A stretch of DNA of 64,000 nucleotides. It comes from Bugula neritina (Eukaryota > Bryozoa > Gymnolaemata > Cheilostomatida > Bugulidae). The position numbers and the translations under genes were made by a program. This document shows positions 26,309 through 38,300 of this stretch, piece after piece. The DNA is taken from NCBI GenBank assembly GCA_964035545.1, contig OZ037769.1, forward strand, positions 9,959,429 through 10,023,428, in the 5' to 3' direction. Within the stretch, counting starts at the first letter, position 1. Each line of letters opens with the position of its first letter. The notes under the pieces were generated by a model. The model ran no database searches and was not told where the DNA came from. It worked only from the letters and a program-made list of their open reading frames with translations.

Positions 26309-29300
26309 GTAAGTAATTTATAGCTTGTATTCTGTAGGAGCTATCTAAACATATCAATTGTAAGGCTAAATCTTGTCTGGCAGGGTAAGTGAAGCTAAAT
26401 CCTGTCTGGCAGGGTAGGTGAAGCTAAATCTTGTCTGGCAGGGTAGGTGAACTTATCCATTTTCTACATGCCAGCCCATAATTTCTGTTTGCTTCATTTA
26501 GAAGTGATTTTATAGAACTGGGTGTTGATACTAATAGCAGTAGAAGTAACCTATAGACATGGATCTGGCACTTCGTCTAATTAAAATACTCTTGTTGAAG
26601 GTAGTCATTAGTTATACATTGTCATTTCCAACTCAGTTTTAAGTTGTCCAGGGTAGCTTTACCATCTAACTAATGGTTGTAAGACAGGGAGATTACGACA
26701 CTCTTTCTAACAAAGGCTACTTATTATTGGAGATGAATAAGAAGAGCCAAGGAGGCATTATTGTTTCAGTTGTCATTCTGTTTGTCTACTTTTCTCTCAC
26801 AAACACAATTATTACTGATTGTGTCAGTCAACAAGGTTTCAAATTTTTGAAAAGAGCTGGTGACTATAAGTTCTGTCACAAATGTGAATAATTGACTTTC
26901 ATTTTATAATGATCTTGGATATGGCAACACATTTTAAGTTCTTGAGACTTTAACCTTCTTTAACCTTTTTGTATAAAACAGCAATAATATCATCATCAAT
27001 GAGGGTACACAGTACGGATATTCTACTTTTCCTTTCGTTTCAGCTCACAGAAGTTCTGTGTTTTGTTATTGATCCAGGTAACTCTTTCAACGTGTAACCA
27101 TAACTTTGTTGTATGTTGCAAATATTGTACTTTTTTTCTAAAAATGTTTAATTGACACTTTTATGTATGTCTGTTACAGTAAGAGATGTGTGTACAGGAA
27201 CCAATGCTGGCATGACAATAGTAGAAGACACTCCAACTAGAAAGATACAGTCCTTAAAAAACAGATACCAAGGTTGCCAATATGTAGATGGCAACCTTGA
27301 AATAACTGGTCTGGATACTGAGGAATTCTATGATGCTGACCTTTCTTTTTTAAATTCGATACGCGAAGTAACAGGATATGTGCTAATAGCCAATGTCTAT
27401 GCCCAAAATGTAACATTGGAAAACCTGACGATAATAAGAGGAGACAGACTCTTCTCTCCAGATACAACAAATGTTAACACATCAGATAGTACAACACAGA
27501 GAGGATACGCTTTATTTGTTTCTCTAAACTACATGAGAGGAAGTGACAGTATTGGAATGAGGCTACTTGGGTTAAGGAACCTGACAGGTTAGTTGAGTAC
27601 TAGCTAGTAGGTTTTTTCCTAAGGCAGAGATGTAAGCTGTAAATTTGAAGTAAGAACTAACAACTGATATAACTATGGGCAAGTCTCATAAACAGCATAT
27701 CATCTCAACTAGGAACTGCCAATACTATATAAAAATGATGATGAATCTAATCAAATTATACATAAGAGTACCTACCTACTAATAGGAAAACAGTATCTAT
27801 AACTGAATGTTGTGTTATGCTCCTGTAGATAACATCTTATAACCAGGCAAAATATAAATTGGTTGATTGTATTTACCTAGTCATACAATCATGAAATTAC
27901 TTGGAGAAAGTAGTCTGCGACCAGTCTAATTATAGTTTTTGCAGGCAGAATTTTTGTTTCTAAGTTCCAGCATAAACAACTTTAATTATCTGTATTATAA
28001 TATAACATTTTCTTTGATTTTGTTTAACTATACATATATTTTTATAACTAATTTTTTATTCTGCAGATGCAACTGTGCTTAAAAAATAAGGAAAGTTATT
28101 TTCATTTTAATGAAATACAAATTTTAAAATTTTGGCATTTAGGGATTGCTTAAAAACCTCTATAAATAATGCATCAAGTATCAACTTATATTTAACTGCT
28201 TTTTGAAGCAGTAAAGTCTGTGCTTTTCTGAAAACAAATAAATTGAACAGAACAATTTTAGGAGGTTATACATTCTTTTTCTAAAGGAGCTATCGTGTTT
28301 GCTCAACCATTACAATTTGCTTGGCTCAATGAGGCTTAAGCAGTAGTACAATGATTCAGCACCTATTACTAGTAGTATAGCAAGTAAAGCTTTGAATACT
28401 AGAGACTGCATGGTAGGCATTAGGCTCTTATGCGCTGACCAATAAATGGTAACTAACTGCAATAACAGATGCAGTTCTTTAAAAGCAACAACCAAGACAA
28501 CAATGAACTTTTTTCTAGTTCAGCAATAGTAGCCTATAGTTCAGAATAGTGTTTATAGCATGCTGTTGCTTTTAGTCAGTTTTCTATTACATAACTTGTC
28601 CTGTACCTTTATCTAAAGAACATTTATAATAGCCTATTATGTGAAGTAGTTTTTGACACAGCTCAATTTTATTTTTTGATAACTTCACTAGGTAAATCTC
28701 AGCAAGAGTAAACCAATAATACAAAACACTTTTTCAAGTGAAGATTAGATAATATTATTTTGTTACAAATGTGTGTAAATTTTACTGAAAAATATAAGAA
28801 AGGTTTGAATTGTGATACTATATTACTTGCGCTATATTTTGTTATTGCAGAAATATCTCAGGGAGATGTGTTTTTTGAAAACAACAACCTGCTATGCTAT
28901 GCCACTACAGACATTTATTGGAGTGACATCTTTGCCAACAGTTACAAGCAGCAAGTGTCTTTTATACACGACACTGTACGTACAGCCGTGCCCTGTAAGT
29001 CTCTGCTTCTCAGCTGATATTATTGGTTGTAGAGTCAGTGTTATAAATGCTGCACAGCGTTTGTTAGCACCAATTTTGTAAAAGAGACATCACTAATATA
29101 ATTTTGCGCCAGTTAGGACTTTTATTTGCAATTAAATCAAAAGTAACATAAAGAAACTAACTAATCATCAAACATTGGTGCAAACATAATAAATGGCTAA
29201 AAATTAAAATAGTTACACATTAGTAACAATGATTAAGTTGTGTCAGTGCATAAAGATGTGGGAAAAGCAGATCCTTCATCCCACTGCTTTCTTTCTTCAA

Positions 29301-32300
29301 CGTACCAATTAAATTTACTGAATGTACTATTTTAGTTTCTCCATCTCGAAGAGGTAAAGATTATAAGTTGCACTTTACTTCTAATTATCATTTTTATTTC
29401 AATGTGAACACAGTTATTATTTGAAACAGTCCAGCAACAGCTAATATTATGTTTCAACAACTTTTGTTAGTTGACCTGCTCTGCCTAGACTGTTATACAC
29501 ACTGCTTTACAATTGTTACCTATGTTGCCCCACTGGTCTTTACACAGTCATTGCTTCAATACTGCTTAGTTTCAGTCATACTAAAACTGAAATGACAAAC
29601 AGTCAGACATGAAAGAGAAGGTGTTTGCTTTCAATGAAGTTCTATAGTTTGGTCAAAAGCTCCCATTAATCAGTATCATTGTTTAATTCTATCACTTCTA
29701 AACTTCATACTGTCATTCTGTTACTATGACCACTAGTTATAGTCGTATGTACTTTACTCTTGCAGGTAGACCAAAATGCCACTCTTCTTGTGAAGTCACA
29801 GTGCCTTCTCTGGCACCTGGTGCTCGGTCGACTCAATCTCTAACTCAGCGTTTCTGCTGGGGACCAGGACCAAAAAACTGTCAAAAGATGAACAAGGTTG
29901 TCTGTGCTGAGCAGTGTGAGAGTGGAAGATGCTTTGGCCCAGAACCTAACCAATGTTGCCATGCTCAGTGTGCTGGGGGGTGCAACGGCCCAACCAAGTC
30001 TGACTGCTGGGTAAGATGCACTCAACTAAAGGATTATTTATCACCAGTAAGAGTTGTACTTGTATTGAATTGCTTGTCATTTTACATGTTTGTACTTTGA
30101 CAGGGATGCAGAAACTTCTACAATAATGGAGGCTGCGAACCATACTGCCCTCAGCAAATGATTTATGACAATACTAACTTTAAATGGGTGAAAAATCCAG
30201 ATAGGAAGTTTGCATTTGGAAAACTGTGTGTTCAAGATTGTCCCAGTAAGTAAAATGCCGTGAAACTATCGAATAGTTAGTACCTATAAACACTAGCACT
30301 AGACAGCAATGTTACTCATATATTATATAATAGTAACTGCATATATCAATGCCACTCATATAATATAATATAGTATTGTAACAAAACAGTTGTTTGGTCA
30401 GTCATATTATTGTATAGGCCTGCTCATAATCTAAATAAGAGATATTTTCAAACTCCAATTTCTATGGTATTTTAAGTTTTTATTTGCCAATATCCTATAT
30501 TATGATATCATCATATATTATGTTAATATTGTCGTATCTCTTTAGAGTAATATTAGATATGCAAGCTGCACCAACAATTCTTATTTCAATGATGTGTGAC
30601 TCTGTACTTAGACTATTGAATTGTGCCAACATTGCACAAGGAAAACTTAAAATCTATATTTAGCATCTGGTAATGTCCATTCTAGTAAATGTTAAGTCTT
30701 CTTATGAATGTTACAGAGCACTTCCTGGAAAATAAAGGTGGATGTGTGAAGTCTTGCCCAGTGGGTTATGAGCCGAAAGGTTCTTTGTGCCAAGAATGCA
30801 CTGGTCCCTGTCCAAAACGTATGTGAAAGCATCAATATTACATTATATTAAACTTGTACTATAATTATAATGGCAAAGCATTGGTTGTAAACATAACTTT
30901 CTGGTTCTTGGATTCGCTTGCTATAGAAAATTTCATTAATATTTAAAAGCAAAGAAAGTTTCATTATCACTTTTAGAAATTGTGAGCCTGTAACTACCAA
31001 CATAGCAAAATCTGAGGTGTGTAAATGTGATGTGACATTATTTTTGTTTTAATATTTGGCAAAGAGTGAGGAACTCTTGACTGAACTTAGACTGCCATTT
31101 ATTTCACAACTTCTACCATTATTACTTTGACATATTCAATTGATATATTGTTTTCAAAATAATGGATAGACCATGCTTATCTTTAATTTTGATGGTTAAT
31201 TTACATATGAACTGATTTAAAAATCATGATTTAAATTTTTATCAGTGAATAGATGAGTCACGTCCTGCTGCTTATAATAAAGTATTCACAAAAAAGTTTA
31301 CTAAACACAAACCAACAAAAATTAGATTTTGAAAACGCTTTCTTGTAAGTGTAACAATAAAAATCAGAATTTTGTTATGAAATAGCAGCGAAAAGTGAGT
31401 ACTCAATCAAAATGGCTGTCACTTTTTTTCAGGGTGTCAAATTAAATGGGAATCCTCTTTGGATTTTTTGAACTCTAAAAACATTCATGAACTGGAAGGA
31501 TGTACAAGCATTGATGGGCATCTCAAGATACTAGACACTTCAATTAAAGGGTATTTCTAACCATCCAATAAACATAATTCTGTAGGAGACATCATCATGT
31601 CATCTAATGAATAGGAAGTATTAAATATTTTGTACTGTTGCCAGTAATGGTGGCCATGCTATGTTAGCAATGTTTAGCAATGTCACTTTTAGAGAAACTT
31701 TTTAAAGTTGTCTATATATTCAGGCATAAAAATTTAAGCATTGCACAACAGTATTAATTTGTAAAGTTAAAATTTTAGGTAGTGTTAAGTTTTCTTATTT
31801 GCTTATTGCAGCGATCCTTATAATGAAATTCCTCCAATGGAAATCTCGGAGCTACAGAAACTCAAGTCTATTAAAGAAATCACAGAATATTTAATGATAC
31901 AGAACTTAAATGGGTTTGGTATAACAAACTTTAGTTTCCTTTCAAATCTGGAGTCAATACTAGGCCGGAAACCAGACACGTATGTTCATCTTAGTAACTG
32001 CTCTTGTCACACCTCACACATTATTTATAGCAATAAATTTTATTTTTATATTAGTTTTTTGCATAAAATACAATTAAATAATACATCATATTGAAATTTA
32101 TACTCTTTCCTTTCTAAACAACTGTTTGTGCTTTTATAGATATGGAACAGCGTTAAACATCATTCGCAACAATGACCTGGAATTTTTGGGGTTCACATCA
32201 TTGAAAAAGATTTCTGCAAATCATGTCCTTATAGAAGCAAACCCAAAGCTGTGCTACTTAGAAAAACTTAAGTGGGGAAAAGTATTTAAAGGAACAACTA

Positions 32301-35300
32301 AGCAGAACCGGTTTATAAAGGAGAATGCTGATTACAAAAAATACTGTGGTACGTTTTGTTTTGGTCTATCTCATGAATATAGGACTGCTGTGTAGTGTAA
32401 TATAAACCTGATCAGTTTCCCATTTCAATAGTGACTGTGGCTTGCCACTGTTTGTATTTTTAGATTGGTTACATTATGTCAACACTTGAAAAATGTCAAA
32501 TTGTCAAAAAAAACAAAAATGAAAATTTGTCAAGTTTGTATAATATTGTCAAGCACTAGATAAATAATGAATTCAACAAAATAGGGAATATTTCTTTGAT
32601 GTGTGAAGTGTTGTGTCTACTTATAAAGTCTTTTATATTTTAGTTCCAAACAATTACACATGTCACGAGGAATGTAGAAACGGTTGTTGGGGGCCAACAG
32701 CCAAGATGTGCATTAATTGCCAAAACTACCGATATAGAGACGAATGCTTGTTTAACTGCACCCGACCCATGCTTTACTCCTTTCCTAATAATGCTAAGCA
32801 GTGTTTTGATTGTTCTCCAGAATGTAACAGCACGTGCACTGGACCGGTATGCAATCACTAACTCTGTAATCACTACTCTGCATACCAAAAGCATATTTAA
32901 AAATATTTTATGCCGAGTTTATATGTGCCTGATGTCATGCAGCTTTAGCTTGTTATTAATTTGCATAATATTTTGTAGTGCATTATGTGGGCTTGTCTCT
33001 TTTAGAATGCAGATGAATGTGATGCGTGCAGAAACTATCGGGACGGACCATTCTGCGTTTCTAGCTGTCCAGCTGATGATGTGAAGAAAGTTTATAAATT
33101 CCCAGATGCCAATGGAGTTTGCCAGCCATGCCATGATAACTGCATAGGTGGTTGTACTGGGCCAGGCAATAAGGTGGGCTTAGGTGGCTGCAACTCATGC
33201 AAAGTGTCTGTAGCCAATGCAAATGAAACTGGAATTGAGAGGTGTCTAAATGAAACAGCTACATGTCCTAAAGGATATTTCACAAGTAGAAACCCTCCAC
33301 CAGCTCTTGCACACCTCAAAGGAGAAAGAGTGAGTAATATTTCTCTGTGTTGTGCTTCTGCCCTAATACTTTGTTATATACTTTTGTATTAAGGGAGCCG
33401 AATTCCATTGTTGTGTATATAATCAATGGCAGAGCCTTATATGCTACATTAAATAGGAAACTTTATTACTACCAATTTTTACACTGCAGAAATTAGTTGA
33501 CCTGCTACCAGAAGTGCTAGCTCAATCCTAGGGAGTGTGGTGCTGTATTATAATATTAGGACAGACATAAACCTTCACGATTTTGGGCTTTGTTTAGAAA
33601 ACCTATGTTGGACTGCTTTTAAACAAAGTAAAATTTAACTGTATAAATTTAACTAATTTTAATTGCTGTTGAGCTAGAAATAAATTACACTTATTCAAGT
33701 TTAAATGTTAATGTTTGGTGAAGTTAGTTTGACACAAGCTCATTACCAAACTTTGCAGTTTCACACCTATTTTATCATCAATGTCGTAATGGTGATTTTC
33801 AGTGAATTTCAGTTACAGCAAACTGTAGATTATATTCAATGTTATACCATACACCAGTGTGTCAACATGCATTCCATTGCAGCCAATAATAAAATGTAAA
33901 CTTTAAATAACTATTAACCTAGTAACTTCAACCTATAATCTCCTAGATATTATTATATAAATTACTGCATAAAATTAGAAATTGATTTTTAGTGCAAACT
34001 GTACCATGCTAAGTAACTTCACTTATTAGTAACACAAGAGCTAAATGATTAATGCACTTAGAAAGTCTCGCATTATATACATGCAGAAAATAAGATTTGA
34101 AAGTCATGGACATAAATAGAAAATAATAAAAATTACAGAAAAACAAAATAGTATTTTTAACAATCACCTGTAACCATCTTGTATTTAGTTTGAGTTATGG
34201 CCTCATGTAATGTAGATACAGCCACTAGTTAAAATTGAACTAATAAGTCCACAATTGTAGTAGAATGTAGTAGAATTAGATGCATTGTTGTGGATATGTT
34301 ACAGGTATGTATCAAATGTCACCCTCTGTGTGAGGAATGCGAAGCTAGAGGTACAAGTTACTGTAGTAAATGCACACACTACAGATACATTGACAGATGC
34401 GTAGAGATGTGTCCTTACGGTGCACATTATGCCGACAGTGTAACCAAAACATGTGAGCCATGTCATGAGACCTGCAGGTAAAAGGCTTTCTGGTGATTCT
34501 ATCATAGTTATAGTCTTTATCCATAATGTGCATTGCCTATTTGCGTTTTTTTAGGTCTTAGTATGTTAAAAATGTATGAATTTTTCAATTGAATTTTATT
34601 TCCATAATATTCTTGATTTTATAATTTTGCTTAGAATGTCACTGCATTATTTTGCTATTGGCAATCATTTTAATATAGTAGAAGTATATGTGAGAAATAG
34701 CAGTAAACAAGCATGCAATGCTAACTTTTCCTCAGGTGTGTTAGTTGTCTACACTTACTTTCGTTCTTTATCATTCCAGAAAAGGGTGCACTGGTCCAAC
34801 GAACTGGCAGTGTGAACGTTGTGTCAACTACAAGGTGTACAATGACACAGAGCATGACCACCAGTATTACTTGCAAAATATTTCAGACTTGGTAAATCGT
34901 TCTGTGTGGAGTTCTCCAACTACCAGAACACCACTGGTTCGAACTATAATATTAAACTCCAGCTCTAATGACAGCTTCCTTAATGAGACTACATTATATT
35001 CTTATGAAGAAGACAAAGCAAAGGAGAAAATAAAACCAGCGGTATGTGTAGATAGAATACTTAGAAGTGTGGCGATGTTACTATTGCCACAAAACTATAA
35101 TATAGTAGTTATAATATTATAAGTTCTCATTTCTAAAGGTTTCTGAGGATAATTACTCTAATCTGATTAGTTTAACAACTGCATGCTCCTTTAAATTTTG
35201 ATGAATATTTATTTAAATATGTTATAATTGGTGGTCTTGAAAAGTTCTTTGCATGAATCTTTTACTGAAAATACGAATTAGGTATAGAAACGATCATATT

Positions 35301-38300
35301 AGTTATCTTTACAATCACTTCATGTTGAAATTATTTAGTTCCACTAATAAGAGCAGACAAGCAAGTTTTCTCCTACTAATGTCACTTCCAACAAACTTGG
35401 AAACTATTTCATTTGTTTTATTAAAAATTGATTTTAATAACCCAAACACATACCTTGGTATATGTTTTCGAAAAATATTTTAAACCGTGACACTTTTAAT
35501 TCGAGCCAATTTTTCTAGCTATAAAAAATTAACACAGAATTTCATTTTTTTACAGTTTTATTGCACCTTCAGCAACCAAGAATGTCCTTCTCATAAACCA
35601 ACAAAATATACCGAAGGCATGGACACTGTGTGCATTACAGCTGTAGCTACCCCAAGGCCAGTTGTGCAACAACTTCTGAGTACACAAGCTATTGGAGGAG
35701 TAATCAGTGGAGCCATTGTCATAGTTATAGTTGGTACGTGCTCACACTTTAATTATATGTACAAATTTATCTTTTAATACTGGTTTAATAATACTGAGTC
35801 TGATAGAAAAGAAACAAAGTTTGGGAAGACTTACATCTAGTGAATATCTATATGCTGCTTAAATACAGCTTAAACGCGTGCCCATTAAAGGCATGCAGTT
35901 TTTCATTTATACTCTAGGCAATATAGTTTTGTTGCAATATTTTAGTAATCATCATAGCTATTCTCTGTAAGCAAAGAGCAAAGGCTAAAGAAAATACAGC
36001 TAAACTAACAGCTAAACTAACAGGTATGGACGGCGATCAAGAGCCCTTAACTCCCACAGATGCAGTTCCAGATATGAGCAAGTTGAGGCTTATTAAGGTA
36101 ACTTCTGCTACATCTATTTTAAATATTGTTTAGTAAAACTGTATTGCTATGTTAACATTAGAACAGAGAGTTTAGAAATGTATGTTTGCAGCATAATAAT
36201 ACTAAGCAAACTCGGCAATCTATAGATTGATATAACTTCTTTCACTAAAAGCAAATCATTTATTTAAGAAATTCACATTTGGCACTTTTGATGCAATAGA
36301 AAAGCTAATTACTGCAAGCATTAATTAAACTTCTAGACGCAGTGTCTATTTTTATTATGGGATAAACAGTTTTACTATGGCCTGCTTAAACATTATTATT
36401 TGTAGGAAATGGAATTGAGAAGAGGAAGTATTCTTGGGTCAGGTGCATTTGGTACTGTTTATCGGGGAGTTTGGATACCGGAAGGAGAAAATGTTAAAAT
36501 TCCGGTGGCTATTAAAGTACTACAAGATGGCACTTCTCCTCACCAAAACAAAGTATAATAAACAATATTTGCAACACCTTGCATCACATACTTGCTTAAA
36601 TCTGTAAACTTATTATCATATCCAAATTATTTGGCATGAGTGAAAGCAAAATTGGTTTTGTGTTTCAAGTTTTATGACTGTAGCAATTCCCAGCTTCAAT
36701 TTTTTTAAATTTCGGTTAAGAATTTATTAGATGCCGGCAAGTAGTAAATGCACCATACAACTTGTTATAAGCTGTACAACATGATTTGTAGGAGCTGCTG
36801 GAAGAGGCGAGAGTGATGGCTTCAGTGGAGCATGCTTGCTGTGTAAGAATTGTGGCTGTCTGCATGACAGAGCAGATGATGCTCATTACTCAGCTGATGC
36901 CTCTCGGCTGTCTCCTAGACTATGTGCGAAATCACAAGGCCAACATTAACTCCAAGGTCTTACTCAATTGGTGCACACAAATCTCTAGAGGGATGAATTA
37001 CTTAGAGGGTAGAGGAATTGTGCATAGAGATCTGGCAGCCAGAAATGTGCTAGGTAATAGCTTTCTTACGTGAACTTTTGTCAGCAATTAATAAAGCAAG
37101 TCCATGCTTTTTGCAAAGAAAAATATATTTACTGAAAATTGGCTGTCTTTGTAAACGTCACTTGCCTTGTTTTTATATTATATGTACTATGGGCTATAAA
37201 TTTAATAAAATATTTTCTAAGTATTACAAGAATAACTGCAGTAAAATTATTAAACAAAAAGGTCAGAATTATCTTTTTTAAAACTTTTCAATGATTATTA
37301 TAGAATAATTATTGAAAGAAGTAAGTTATGTAATAAGATTTCACACTGTTATAATATTTCTGTAGTACAAACCCCAAATCAAGTGAAAATAACTGATTTT
37401 GGATTGGCAAAGCTGTTGGCTCACAATGAAGGAGAATACCACGCAGCAGGAGGAAAGGTAGATCAACACGTGAACTTTGATCTAAAGCTGCATACTTTTT
37501 GTAAAAACCTAAATGTTACGAGTTTAAGCATAAATTATATTTTCCTAATCAAATTCTCATTACCAACATAATATATATGTTATATTTAAGTTTGTAATTG
37601 TGTGGCATTATTATTGCAGATGCCAATAAAATGGTTGGCATTGGAGTCAATTCAACACAGGATTTTCACTCATAAGACTGATGTTTGGTCGTATGGCGTA
37701 ACACTGTGGGAGCTGTACACTTATGGGCAGAGGCCTTATGAAAACGTTAGAGCCAGAGATGTGCCTGATTTGCTAGAAAAGGGGGAGAGATTGCCACAGC
37801 CAAGTATATGTACAATAGACGTTTACATGATTATGATCAAATGTAAGTCCATCAAAAGTAGTACTTTTTAAACTTGCAGTTGTATTATTTTATTATTTAT
37901 TATCTTAGTGTATATTATATACTTTTAATGTATATTACATTATACTACTATGTATTTTATTGTTTTATATTATAGTATATCATTGTATGCTATATCTTAT
38001 ATATCATTATTATTTATTATAATACTGTATATTGTATTATTTCAACATTCATTATATTGCATTGTTGTATTATTTATATTATATTAGTTGTTGCATATAA
38101 CATTTATTGCATATTATATAGTATTACTATAACCATGTAAATTTATTATTGTGTATTTAGTTATTGTATCATTGTGTCTTGTATATAATAATCTATTAGT
38201 GTATTATGCTATTTTATATTAATGTATATATTATACTATATAATATTAATGATATAAATTGTATTAAATTATATGATTGAATTTTGCATCATCCTGTATT

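Noticed and set aside
26673..26891. 72-codon frame in EGFR intron 1 with a hydrophobic stretch
   Set aside because: No splice sites fit the receptor phases and it matches no ErbB region; consistent with intronic noise.
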